Origin: Botrimarina mediterranea
Lineage (GTDB): Bacteria; Planctomycetota; Planctomycetia; Pirellulales; Lacipirellulaceae
Assembly: GCF_007753265.1 (NCBI RefSeq)
Contig: NZ_CP036349.1
Location: 2,451,363-2,515,362 of the forward strand
Direction of reading: 5' to 3'
Length of the DNA stretch: 64,000 nt
Shown here: positions 44,029 to 54,186 of the stretch, in pieces
Layout of the letters: every line of letters starts with the position of its first letter
Numbering within the stretch: the stretch's first letter is position 1
Made by a program: the position numbers and the translations under genes
The notes under the pieces: model-generated
Told to the model about the DNA's origin: nothing
What the model saw: only the letters and a program-made list of their open reading frames with translations
Database searches by the model: none

Positions 44029-45939
44029 ATGCGGTTAAAGCTTTGCGGAGGTGTAGGCCTGCTACTAATCGCTTTGGCGTGCTTGCCTGCGAACGCCCAG
44101 ACAGACCTGGGCGGCGGGAACAGTGAGGCGGCGCTTCTCTCGCTGCAGGACCGACAGCGACGCGGTGACGACGCGTTCGTCCTCCAAAGCGATCTGAATG
44201 CCGTAATACGGCAAGGCGGCGGCGGGGCATGTGCGAGCGCGGCGGCGATCGACGCGGTACAGGCGCTAAGACTCATGGCGGGGCTGGAGCCGATTGAGAA
44301 CCCGCACCGGGCAGCACTGGAAGCATTTGCAGTTCAAGATGAGTTACTGAACGGCCGGGTGACAAACGAGCAGCTGATCAGGCTGCTGCAAGGCTACGCC
44401 AAGAAGCATTTGCGTGGCTGGGAGCTTCGCGTCGAAGTGGCGTCCACGCCGCATCGGCCTTTCTCACCTCAAGCGGAGCCATGGGCCACAGACGAGGCGC
44501 CAGACCTGACGCTTGAGCCCGGCACGCTCAAAATTGTCACCTACAACGTTACCACGAGCGAAGGTGAGTTGCTCGGTCGTCACTTCGTTCTGCTGAAGAG
44601 CGTCGATGGCGACACGCTCTACGCAGTCGATCCGCAAAGTCCGCTACGCAGCACAAGCTTCACCTTAGAGCCTCGCGACACTGGGAAGTGGGGTAATCGG
44701 ATTTTCCTGATCCCACCGGCGAAGGCAAACGCGACCAGTACGAACGAACTCGACACCGTCTTCACGCTCTTGATGCGGAAGTCGGAAGCGACGGTAGGCG
44801 CCCCCGCTACGTTGGAACAATTCAGGGCGAGCATCGACCGAACCGCCTATGCGCTCCGTGAGGAGGGGAATCTCCGTTCGCCGCGTGAATGGCGAAAGCG
44901 GAGCGCCGCGTTCGGCCTCCCTGGGCTTGACCTGCCGGAAGAGCTGGGCGGCTCGGCATGGCCGCCCTCAAAAATGCTGGAAGTCTTTATCCACGCCGGA
45001 CGGCACAACCTCAATTCTCGCGACGTGGTCGGCGGCGCTCACGTCCGCCCACTACTGGTAAGCCAGGACGAACGCGTACGCGGTATTGTGAAGCAGGTCG
45101 CCCGAGGCGAAGGCTACATGGCCATCACCATGACCGAGCCGCACGCGGGCAGCGACTACTACGCCATCAAGAGCACCGCCCGGCAAGTGGATGGCGGGTA
45201 CCTGCTTTCCGGCGAGAAGCGTTACGTCGCAAGACTGGAGCAAGCGACCCACGTCATTATCTTCACGCAGCCGGCCAACGGTCTAAAGAAGGGGCTCAGC
45301 GCGTTCGTGCTGCCGATCGACGCCCCGGGCCTAGAGCGATACTCTTTCGAAGCCCACGGTCTGAAGGGCAACTCCTTCGGAGGATTGCGGTTCAAGGATA
45401 TCCGCGTGGAGAACTGGCAAATGCTCGGGGGCAACGGAGAGGGCAGTCGCCTCTTCATTGAGCATTTCCGCTGCTGGCGGCTAATGCAGGTTGCCGCGGC
45501 CTTGGGAACTGCCGAGCAGGCGCTCGAACAGATGGCAGAGCGGCTCACGACCCGCGAAGCCTACGGAGGTCCCATAGGCCGCTTTACGCACCTTCAGCAG
45601 CAGCTCGGTCAGCGTACTACCGAGTTACGAATGGCTAAGGCGTTAGCCAGGGAAGCTGCAGAAATGCTCGACCGCGGCGATGGCGAAGCGGCCGATCCGC
45701 TGATCAACGGCCTGAAGGCTGAGGGCGTAGAGATCGCCTTAGCGGCAGTTGACGCGGCGACGCGAGCGTTCGGCGCGGAAGGCTACTCCGGCAACGTCGA
45801 TCTCGGCGAAAGGTTACAGGACCTCAACGGCCTGCGGATTGCGGACGGAACGACGGATGTCATGCGAATGGACGTGGTGCGGCGGTCTTACCAAAACGGC
45901 AAGGAATTGTGGGACTTGGCGGTCAAGCGAAAGCCGTGA
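44029..45939 (+). CDS. Exported C39-like cysteine peptidase fused to acyl-CoA dehydrogenase
   Basis: A 636-residue fusion. A signal peptide (1-23, LPANA) precedes a papain/C39-like domain with a full catalytic set: Gln62 and Cys68 (QGGGGAC), His185 (GRHFVLLKS) and Asp201 (AVDPQSP). After a short linker (230-260) comes an acyl-CoA dehydrogenase: TMTEPHAGSD, LSGEKRYV, GLRFKDIRVEN, a four-helix bundle with ATRAFGAEGYSG, and IADGTTDVMRM near the end, where the usual catalytic Glu position reads Asp. Acyl-CoA dehydrogenases are cytosolic FAD enzymes, so a secreted one is unexpected. GAGG precedes the ATG. No frame break is visible between the halves. Confidence 0.8.
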   Translation: MRLKLCGGVGLLLIALACLPANAQTDLGGGNSEAALLSLQDRQRRGDDAFVLQSDLNAVIRQGGGGACASAAAIDAVQALRLMAGLEPIENPHRAALEAFAVQDELLNGRVTNEQLIRLLQGYAKKHLRGWELRVEVASTPHRPFSPQAEPWATDEAPDLTLEPGTLKIVTYNVTTSEGELLGRHFVLLKSVDGDTLYAVDPQSPLRSTSFTLEPRDTGKWGNRIFLIPPAKANATSTNELDTVFTLLMRKSEATVGAPATLEQFRASIDRTAYALREEGNLRSPREWRKRSAAFGLPGLDLPEELGGSAWPPSKMLEVFIHAGRHNLNSRDVVGGAHVRPLLVSQDERVRGIVKQVARGEGYMAITMTEPHAGSDYYAIKSTARQVDGGYLLSGEKRYVARLEQATHVIIFTQPANGLKKGLSAFVLPIDAPGLERYSFEAHGLKGNSFGGLRFKDIRVENWQMLGGNGEGSRLFIEHFRCWRLMQVAAALGTAEQALEQMAERLTTREAYGGPIGRFTHLQQQLGQRTTELRMAKALAREAAEMLDRGDGEAADPLINGLKAEGVEIALAAVDAATRAFGAEGYSGNVDLGERLQDLNGLRIADGTTDVMRMDVVRRSYQNGKELWDLAVKRKP

Positions 45940-46150
45940 CTGGACGTCGAAGCACTGCAGAAGGCTCCGAGTAGCGAGATTCCGCCCTTAGATCCTGCCC
46001 CTCCGATTACGTAATCGCACGCAGAGATCAACGGACTTGGAGAAGACCTCGGCGTGTCGGGCCGACGCAGATTCGAATCGAATCGAAACCGCAGTGGCTT
46101 GGTCACCTCAGCGATTTTGACTCGTAGGTAAAACACGCATCCGGACTGAG

Positions 46151-48088
46151 TCATAGAGTTCCGTTTGCGGCACTTGATAGCATTCTCCGGACCTTCTCAC
46201 TCAAGGGATGTGAAGGCCATTTCTCAATCGCTTCGGTCCACAACTGAATCGCTTTCTTTCTTGATCCATAATTCCAGCAAACGCCACCGAGGTTGAACAT
46301 CGCGAGCTCGTAGTCGGGGTCTAACTCGGTAGCTTTCTGATAAGAAGCTATGCAGCCATCTGTGTCGCCAACTCCTTCTTGAGCGACGGCGACTTGGAAC
46401 CAACTCGTCGCCTCCGGCTGGTGCTTTGTCGCCTGCTCTTGAAGGATAGGCAATGCTTCATCGAATCGATCTAGATGGTTCAGGGCCGCTCCTAAGCAAT
46501 AGCCATAACGGTTTGGCTCAAGGTTGTATGCTTTGCGGTAGTGCTCTTCGGCTCTTTGCCAATCGCCGTCCGTTTGAGCCCAATGGCCCACGCGGTCCCA
46601 CAGGTGAGCAGCGTTGGCGTCATTGGGTTCTAGGTATTCCATCACTTCTTTTAGGAAGCGATCGTAGTCGATCGACACCGGTTGCCCATGCATTTTCGAA
46701 TGCGCTAAGCAGAGCAAGCGTTCCTTCTGAGCACGCCTGTCCGTAGGTCTCTTTTTTAGATACGCTTGCCAGAACGTAATTGCCCGCGGTACCGATGAGT
46801 CGTCAGTCCGGGCGTAGTTGTAGACTTGCAGCGCGCACCGTTCGAGTATCCAAGGGTGTCTCTCACTATGCGGCAGAATGAACGCTATGTCGTCGTACGC
46901 CTTGTCCATCATGCCAAGCTTGAAGTAAATCTCGATACGATGTCCTCTCGTCGCTATGATCGAATCAATGTCATCGACTGCCCATATCACTTGATCGTAG
47001 TGGCCTAGAGCCTTCTCTAAGTTGCCGGAAGTGCGTTCCGAATAGGCCAGCGCCATGCGGGCTTCTAGCAGATCAGGCGTAAGTTCAATCGCGTTTTCGT
47101 AGCATCGCTTGGCCTCGGCGAGGTCTCCCTGCTTCTCTAGGGCGGTTCCATAATTCTTCCAGCATTGCGCCAGCAACTCAGAGTCTTCTTCGCCACCTTT
47201 TCGGATCGCGTCCGTATACAGCTTTTTCGCGACTTCGGTTTCTCCCAAAGCGCTGTGAGCATTCGCGAGGCAATAGAGCACATCGCAGCAGTCGTCCGAT
47301 CCCGACGCTCTAATGAACTGGATGCCGGCGAGAACACGATCACGATTAAAGTGGCTTCCGCGCATGCCGAGATTGATCTCGGCCAAATAGGCAAAGACCA
47401 GCCCAGGTTCGTCCGGCCCCAGGCAAGCTCGCAATTGCTCAAATGACTTGGATATGACGGCGTCTTGCCCTTTGTCGTATAGCCCTTTCAGCACAGCAAA
47501 GGCTTCCTTTCGTGACTCTGGCACGCTTATCGGCATTACGCCAATAACGACCGCTTCGGGAAACCTTTCTGAGGGCGTCGCTGCCCATGCCAGCCGCTCG
47601 TCACGGTTTGCTGACACTCCTGCAAGCGTTTGTGCATGAAGACTGGATTGAAAATCTGCGTCGAAAGGAGCGTAGAAGCGAACCGTCAAGCTGTCCTGCG
47701 TACGCCACTCCACCCCAGCGTGTTCGGCTTCCCGGAATACGTCCATGGTCGTGCGTGCAAGGAGCCTGCCAGTCGGGGCGTGGTAGCAGACGTAGATTGA
47801 ATGCGGCTGATTCAGAAGGTAGTTCAGGTTGGTGCGAGGGACGGAGATGCTGATCGAGCCGTCAAGGTTTGCCTTCTTGTTGGTTCCCTTTAGTTGCACG
47901 TGCACACGGGAGTTGGTCATTCGCCCTTCACGGCTGGCCTCGATTTGGAAGTCCGTTCCATAGTCTTTCCGATCTCGTTGCTGTGTTAAGAACAGCCCGG
48001 TCGTCGCTACCGCGTTCTCGAACGCTTGCTACGCTTCCGTTTCAAGTTCGTGGTTGCTGTCCCGGGCTGGAAGGTCATTGATCGACAC
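46151..48088 (-). pseudogene. DUF4365 nuclease-TPR protein interrupted by an amber codon
   Basis: From a GTG at 48088 the frame reads SINDLPARDSNHELETEA, then TAG (48029-48031), then QAFENAVATTGLFLTQQRD and KDYGTDFQIEA, which joins the uninterrupted 589-codon frame from ATG 47920. Across the TAG the sequence matches a DUF4365 N-terminus. The PD-(D/E)xK-like residues are Asp in YGTDF and Gln-x-Lys in VHVQLKG. The rest (about 200-589) is tetratricopeptide repeats (GDLAEAKRCYENAIELTPDLLEARMALAYS and others). Translation from 47920 would lose the catalytic Asp, so the nuclease is probably dead unless the TAG is read through or is an assembly error. Confidence 0.75.
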
Positions 48089-48345
48089 TGGTCTGCTTGG
48101 CGGCTTGAGTTGAAGGGTGATCGTTTCGAAGGGCAGCCAACTCTCGATCATTGCGTCAGATATCCGACCATCCCACCGCAGGCCTGACAGGTGACTGTCA
48201 CTGGTGGTCGATCTGGGTCGCGCCGACGAAGGTTCGTGCGTTAGCACCTCGGCTGGCCATCTTAATCCGGACGGGGTGTCTTCTTCGACCCGATGGATTT
48301 AGGTATCTCTACTAGCGTTCGATTCAGGTGAAGGGAATCTCCGCG

Positions 48346-51300
48346 ATGCAATGGAACCAGCTACGTGCCCCGCAAGAACATTCGTTCGAGGAGCTTTGCT
48401 GCCAACTGGCCGCTTGTGAGCCGGTAGCCGATGGAGCTCGCTTTATCCGTAACGGAACCCCAGACGCGGGCGTCGAGTGCTATTGGCGCCTCGCCACCGG
48501 CGACGAATGGTGCTGGCAGGCCAAATGGTTTCTCAGTTCCCTGGGTAGCAGCCAGTGGAACCAGCTAAGCAGTTCGTTCCAGACGGCGTTTGAGAAGCAC
48601 CCAAGGCTCCGACGGTACTACGTTTGCCTGCCGCAGGATTTTTCTGACGCCCGTGGCCAGGGGAAGAAATCGGCACAAACTAAGTGGGAGGCGTGGGTAA
48701 AAAAATGGACGACTTACGCTGAGAAGCAAGGGCGTCAGATTCAGTTCGAACTATGGGGCTCTCACCAGTTGACGGCGCGGCTCACCCAGCCAAGCGCCCG
48801 CGGCGCTCATTGGTACTGGTTCAATGCTACGGTGATGACGCCGGCGTGGTTCGCTAAGCTTGCCGAGCAGAGCGTCGCCAACGCCCACGACCGATACACG
48901 CCATGGCTCAACGTCGATACGCAGACAAAAGTCAGTCTTGAAGTTGGCAAGAGGTCGGAGCCGTTCTGGCAAGGGCTTTCGGATAGCCTACGAGACTTGC
49001 GGACGACTGAACCATCTGGGAGCCATATTGGGGAGCATCCATCTATTGACGTAGCCTACGAGCAGCTGCGTAGCGTGTTCCAACGCCTCGTCGACTCATT
49101 GAGCGAGTGGACGCTAGCGCAGCATGAAGGAGATACCTGGACACAGATCGGAAACGTCTCGCTAGACGATTGGGAACAGATTGTGTCCGAGACACTCGAT
49201 GCCATCGACACTTGTCGCTCCAGCTTAAGTGAAGCTGAGGAGAAGCAACAGGCGGAACAGGGAGCGTCGCAACGCCCCGAAACGCACGGCAATCCATTCC
49301 GCGACGCAGCACACCGTTTGAGCAAGTTTGGTACTGCCGTATACGGCTTTCGCAACTTTGTCATCAATGCCGAACGTTGCGGCGTCAACAGTACGAATCA
49401 CCTGTTGGTTGGAGAAGCTGGCCAAGGTAAGACACATCTCTTGTGCGACTTGCTTCTAAGGGATATCCAGCAGGGCCGACCTGCAATTCTCTTCCTCGGA
49501 GAGCAATTCAACAACTCCGACCCCTGGGGACAGATGATCTCTTTGGCCGGATTGAACTGTGACCGAGAGCAGTTCCTCGGCGCCTTGCAAGCAGCCGCTC
49601 AAGCGAGTGGCAAGCCGGCAATTCTCTACTTCGACGCTTTGAACGAGGGTGAAGGGCTGCGTCTTTGGAAGAAGCACTTGGCCGGCCTAGCGGCTGAGAT
49701 CGAGCTTTGGGATTGGCTCCAGTTGTGCTTGTCGGTACGAGACGTTTACGAGGGACAAGTGGTCCCTGACGAGGTCGCCAAACGATGCTGTCGGATCGAG
49801 CACGAAGGCTTTTCCGAGAACACATATGCCGCAGCGAGCCACTTCTTCGCTGTGTTTGGAATCGAACCCTCAGCGCCGCTCCTGGAGCCCGAGTTTGACA
49901 ACCCGCTGTTTCTCAAGCTGTTTTGCAAAGGCATCCGCGACTCGGGTCAGACACGCGTCCCTACCGGTCTCCGCGGGGTATCAGAGGTTTTTGGCTTCCT
50001 CGTCGATGCGTTGGACCGGAAGCTCTCGCAGCCCGACTGCCTCGACTACGACGCAAAGGATCGCGTCGTGCGCCAAGCGGTTGATCGCTTGGCCGACAAG
50101 ATGGTAGAGCTTGGTGACGACCACGTTCCCAAGGCGGTTGCTAGGCAGCTGCTTGACGACTTGCTGCCACGTGTCGGGCACAGCAATTCACTCCTTGGCC
50201 GGCTGTCGGCGGAATCGTTGCTGACGGTGACGACCGACTGGCAGGCGTGGAACTCTGAGTCACCGGAAGAGGTGGTGCGATTTGCTTATCAGCGAATGTC
50301 AGACCATTTCTTCGTGCAGCGGGTCCTCACTAACTATGTCGATCGGCACGAACCGGAAGTTGCCTTTCGCGAAGGCGGGCATTTGGACGAATACGTCAGC
50401 GAGGACGACGCTTGCTGGGACCACGGTGGCATCATTGAGGCGTTGGCGATTCAGCTGCCGGAGCACTGCGGTCGGGAGTTGCCCAATCTTGCTCCTCAGG
50501 TCGCGACGAATGACATTGTGCAGACCGCGATGCTCGAAAGCCTCGTTTGGCGAAACGCCAACGCTTTTAGCGATGAGAGCTTTGACTACATCAACGGTAC
50601 GTTGATGGCGAGCCGCCAAGGCGACGTTTTCAACGCGATGGTTTCGCTCGCACCAATTCCCGGCCATCCTCTGAACGCGGACCGGCTCCATCGCGTGCTT
50701 GCTTCGATGCCGATGCCTGATCGAGATGCGCAGTGGTCGCTGTTCCTGAATGGCGAATGGGGCGAGAAGCGAGCCGTTGAGCGGCTGATCGACTGGGCAC
50801 AGAATCGCGGCGCCGCACTCGCCTTTGGGAATGAAGTGGTCCGTTTGGCCGCCGTTGCCTTGACGTGGTTTTTGACCTCCTCGGACCGGCGGTTACGAGA
50901 CAGGGCGACGAAAGGTCTTGTGCGACTGTTCTCGTGCCGGCTTGCGTTACTGAAGCCGCTCATTGAGCACTTCGCGGATGTCGATGATGACTACGTCACC
51001 GAAAGGCTGATGGCCGTCACATTCGGGGCCGGCTCTCGCAGCACTGCGAATGAGGACCTTTGGGGCTTGGCTCGCTATCTCTACGAGCGAGTCTTTGCGG
51101 ACGGGGAGCCGCCTGTCCACATACTCATCCGCGATTATGCTCGCCAAACGGTCGAGCTGGCGCTCCTTCGCGGAGCTGACTTCGAAGTTAACCTGAGTCT
51201 TCTCCGACCGCCCTACAACAGTCGTTGGCCCGAGGACTCTGAGATTCCTTCCCGTGAAGAGGTCGCCAAACTCTCGGGAACATCGTTCCACGCCCACATC

Positions 51301-52854
51301 TACAGCGACTACGGCAACTTTGCGAAATATGTGACCGACTTCAGCGAATGGTGCAATACGCCCCTCGATGGTTCAAAGCCAAGGCTCCCTAAGCGTGAAC
51401 AACAGGAATTCCAGGCGTCTTTAACGAGCAGGCAAGCCGATAGTTTCGCGTTCTTGCTCCGAGTTCACAGGAACTACCGGCGCATACAGCGGCGGAGGTC
51501 CACCACGGAAGCGGATTTCCGCCAAGAATCGCGAGCAGAGAAGCGATTTGAAGCAGCACTGGAAACGTTCCTTGCCACGCTTCGCCTCGGCAGTAAAAAG
51601 CGACTACGGTTTGAAGCCTATTTGGCTGACTACTTTGAAGCCCCGTGGGACTTTGATCACGCGAGAAAGATCAACTATCAGGCCGCGCGCCGGTGGATGG
51701 TGAAGCGGGTCGCAGAACTTGGCTGGACGGCGAAGCGGTTCCAGTTGTTCGATCAGGATTTTCGCACTGACATCGAAGCGGTTAACTCGCGCGAAAGCAT
51801 CGGGAAAAAGTACTGCTGGATTGCCCTCTACGAAATGCAGGCGCGATGCGCAGACACGTACCAAAGAAAGGATCAGAACTTTGATAATGGCGGTGTCTGC
51901 GAGGGGCCGTGGGAGATCGGCTATTGTCGCGACATCGACCCCTCCTTGCTGGTTGCTTCGACCGGACGGCAGGTCTATCAGAACTTCACCCGGACGTGGT
52001 GGTTCGATGTCCCCTTCGATGCTTGGCAATCGCCCGTCGACGATGTCGAGTGGTTGGAAACGACCGGTAACCTACCTGATCCGAAGGACCTTTTGACGGT
52101 TGTCGGCCCAGACGGAGTGCGTTGGGTGACGCTTGACGGATATTACGAGTGGGAGCAGCCGACTCGCCCTGGCTATCGCCACTGGGAATTGCCTACGCGT
52201 CACGTCTGGTACCAAGTGCGGGGGTACTTCGTCCGGAAAGCAGACCTTCCAAACTTGCTTGAATGGTCGAAAACGAAGAAATGGGAGGCGGACGCGATGC
52301 CAAGTCGCGACAACTGGAACTACAGCGTCTTCCTTGGCGAGATCTACTGGGGTCGTTCTTATGCCTACTCGGCCTGGGAAGAAGATCAGGACGAACGCTG
52401 GACTCGAGGCAGCTTCGATTCCTGCCCGGTGCCAGTCATTATTGCGACCTCTCGCTACCAACAGGAGCATACAGCGTCGGACTGTGCGCTAGACGATGGA
52501 GTCTACTTCGATTTGCCGTGCAAGTACCTCGTTGATCAACTGGGTCTATCGACGGGTGGGGAAGATGGGCACTGGTACGACAAGGACGGCCTGCTAGTGG
52601 CTTTCGACCCGTCAGTTACCAACGAAGGGGCTTCGACACTGCTGTTCCGAGAGGACAGCCTTCACCGTATTCTTCGGGAAGGAGACCTTGTGCTTTTCTG
52701 GGCGCTGAGCGGCAAGCGGGGACGGTCGGGAGGCCCTGACCCCCATACGGAATACCTCGGGCATACGTCGATCCGTGGGGTCTATCTTCTTCAAGATGAG
52801 CAGCTGACAGGTAGCTATGACACGACCTTCCATACGCGGGGCTCAGGATCGTGA
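48346..52854 (+). CDS. Avs-like STAND NTPase with N-terminal nuclease domain
   Basis: A 1502-residue protein. ATG 48346 has AAGGGA upstream; an in-frame GTG at 48328 is the alternative start. The N-terminal Mrr/Cap4-like nuclease has Asp40 (GTPDAGVE) and Gln58-x-Lys60 (CWQAKWF). The STAND NTPase follows with GEAGQGKTHLL (about 354-364) and ILYFDALNEGEG (about 427), where DALNE is typical of STAND proteins. The remaining 900 residues are helical-repeat sensor sequence ending in a Trp-rich domain. Avs proteins bind phage terminase or portal proteins, oligomerize and cut DNA. The subtype cannot be fixed by eye; Avs2 or Avs4 are the nearest by layout. It stands alone, as Avs genes often do. Confidence 0.8.
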   Translation: MQWNQLRAPQEHSFEELCCQLAACEPVADGARFIRNGTPDAGVECYWRLATGDEWCWQAKWFLSSLGSSQWNQLSSSFQTAFEKHPRLRRYYVCLPQDFSDARGQGKKSAQTKWEAWVKKWTTYAEKQGRQIQFELWGSHQLTARLTQPSARGAHWYWFNATVMTPAWFAKLAEQSVANAHDRYTPWLNVDTQTKVSLEVGKRSEPFWQGLSDSLRDLRTTEPSGSHIGEHPSIDVAYEQLRSVFQRLVDSLSEWTLAQHEGDTWTQIGNVSLDDWEQIVSETLDAIDTCRSSLSEAEEKQQAEQGASQRPETHGNPFRDAAHRLSKFGTAVYGFRNFVINAERCGVNSTNHLLVGEAGQGKTHLLCDLLLRDIQQGRPAILFLGEQFNNSDPWGQMISLAGLNCDREQFLGALQAAAQASGKPAILYFDALNEGEGLRLWKKHLAGLAAEIELWDWLQLCLSVRDVYEGQVVPDEVAKRCCRIEHEGFSENTYAAASHFFAVFGIEPSAPLLEPEFDNPLFLKLFCKGIRDSGQTRVPTGLRGVSEVFGFLVDALDRKLSQPDCLDYDAKDRVVRQAVDRLADKMVELGDDHVPKAVARQLLDDLLPRVGHSNSLLGRLSAESLLTVTTDWQAWNSESPEEVVRFAYQRMSDHFFVQRVLTNYVDRHEPEVAFREGGHLDEYVSEDDACWDHGGIIEALAIQLPEHCGRELPNLAPQVATNDIVQTAMLESLVWRNANAFSDESFDYINGTLMASRQGDVFNAMVSLAPIPGHPLNADRLHRVLASMPMPDRDAQWSLFLNGEWGEKRAVERLIDWAQNRGAALAFGNEVVRLAAVALTWFLTSSDRRLRDRATKGLVRLFSCRLALLKPLIEHFADVDDDYVTERLMAVTFGAGSRSTANEDLWGLARYLYERVFADGEPPVHILIRDYARQTVELALLRGADFEVNLSLLRPPYNSRWPEDSEIPSREEVAKLSGTSFHAHIYSDYGNFAKYVTDFSEWCNTPLDGSKPRLPKREQQEFQASLTSRQADSFAFLLRVHRNYRRIQRRRSTTEADFRQESRAEKRFEAALETFLATLRLGSKKRLRFEAYLADYFEAPWDFDHARKINYQAARRWMVKRVAELGWTAKRFQLFDQDFRTDIEAVNSRESIGKKYCWIALYEMQARCADTYQRKDQNFDNGGVCEGPWEIGYCRDIDPSLLVASTGRQVYQNFTRTWWFDVPFDAWQSPVDDVEWLETTGNLPDPKDLLTVVGPDGVRWVTLDGYYEWEQPTRPGYRHWELPTRHVWYQVRGYFVRKADLPNLLEWSKTKKWEADAMPSRDNWNYSVFLGEIYWGRSYAYSAWEEDQDERWTRGSFDSCPVPVIIATSRYQQEHTASDCALDDGVYFDLPCKYLVDQLGLSTGGEDGHWYDKDGLLVAFDPSVTNEGASTLLFREDSLHRILREGDLVLFWALSGKRGRSGGPDPHTEYLGHTSIRGVYLLQDEQLTGSYDTTFHTRGSGS

Positions 52855-52969
52855 TTATGCGAGCTAGAAGGTTCTTCTGCGGTCGCGATCTGCACAGGTC
52901 GTAAACTTCTCGGGAGTTTCGAGGTCGCACTCGTTCTGCCGAGCCGCCCCGGACTGAGGGGTCGACAGT

Positions 52970-53512
52970 CGCTGATGTTCTCGCGCGAGGCCATTCGGTA
53001 GCTGGTGCTGCGGCCGCGGGCGGGGTTCTGGATCAGGGCGGCCCACTCTACGAGATCGCGGGTGTCGGGCAGCGCGGTGTTGGCCGAGCATTTCGTCACC
53101 TTCGCGTACTTCACCGGGCTCAAAAGCCTTCAAAGCCATCCAGCATCCGGTTGAAGACGGAACGTTGCCGTTCGTTGACCGGTCGGCCTTGTAGTCACCG
53201 ACAGATGCGTGCTTTGTTGAGGACGGGGGCCAGTAGGTCGTCGCTGCTGTCGATTGCGCGGCCGAGGCAGCCTAAGAACCAAGCCAGCCACTTCGTGACG
53301 TCGAGCTCGCCGCGCCGCGCGATTTCGAGCTGCAAGTAGGAGTCCTTGCACTGGTCCTCAATCTGAGACGACATGCTGTAGAAGCGGTCCTTCGCGCCGT
53401 CGGTGCAGGCGAGCGACAGGTGGGCAATGGCGCGGGCGATCCGGCCGTTGCCGTCCCCGAAGGGGTGGATAGCGAGCCAGAAGGACGCCTGGGCCGCACG
53501 TTGTCCGGCCGC
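52970..53512 (-). pseudogene. Fic protein pseudogene (C-terminal half)
   Basis: On the minus strand the frame reads AQASFWLAIHPFGDGNGRIA, the Fic motif, and continues in step with the intact Fic at 57593-58711 through RFYSMSSQIE, WLAWFLGCLGRAIDSSD and VLNKAR. It then meets a TGA, resumes with NERQRSVFNRMLDGFEGF, meets another stop, and needs a frameshift to read PVKYAKVTKCSANTALPDTR and RGRSTSYRMA. The N-terminal half is missing. It is clearly a decayed paralogue. Confidence 0.85.
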
Positions 53513-53765
53513 AACGGCTCATCGCGATGTAAGGCGGCACAGGTCTTCGAACCGTTCCCGGACTGCTGCCTGATGCTGCTTTAAGTTGAGGAGGCTGACT
53601 GAGGACGTGGCCTGGCCGGTCGACCGGTCATCGGCACATCGACAGGGCAGCGCAGCGGTAAGGATCGACTGACTCCTGCCGGCCGCTCGCGATAGCGCGT
53701 GCAAGATCGCCATCTGAAACATTGAAAGAAGCGACTGATAGAGCAATAGCAACAACTGACCCGTC
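53513..53765. other. Unassigned sequence between two pseudogenes
   Basis: About 250 bases between the Fic remnant and the small-protein remnant. An open frame on the minus strand (53519-53800) ends LLNLKQHQAAVRERFEDLCR, faintly like a transposase or other fragment, but too short to assign. Confidence 0.3.
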
Positions 53766-54013
53766 CGCGCGTTGCGTGACGGCGGCATGCGGATCGCCAT
53801 CTTCTACTACGAGCCCAAGCAGAAGGGGACCGGCCCCGCTACTCTGGCAAAGGGACGCAGAGCTACCGCGACGCCCAGGAGGAGTGGCACAGCACGGAGT
53901 GCCTGCCGGGGACCGCGTTCCTCCACGCGGCGCTGCCTATGGAGAAGGCCTACGACGCCGAGCTGGTGCAGGGGGCGGCGGACAAGAGCGACGCGGCTGA
54001 GCCGATCGCGTAG
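53766..54013 (+). pseudogene. Frameshifted copy of the small mobile-associated protein
   Basis: RALRDGGMRIAIFYYEPKQK is followed, after one frameshift near 53830, by RPRYSGKGTQSYRDAQEEW and LPGTAFLHAALPMEKAYDAE, ending at a TAG at 54013. It is closest to the copy at 32580 (RPRYSGKLTRSYRDAQGEW). No start codon remains. With the Fic remnant it forms a degraded copy of the 57.6-59.6 kb module. Confidence 0.8.
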
Positions 54014-54186
54014 GGACTTTGCCTCTTATCCGAATGCCGCGTCTGCCTACCTCCGCTTTTTCGACGCCTCTCCTACTTTGCACCGCACCCAATCTATCGA
54101 TGTCGGCTCCATGCCAAGGGGCGGGTCGGCATGAAGTCTCTCATCCACGACGCTGTCTACAAGTACTGAGCTATCGCAGGACAGCT

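Noticed and set aside
53519-53800. Minus-strand frame resembling a transposase tail
   Set aside because: Too short and too vague; no DDE residues or terminal repeats.
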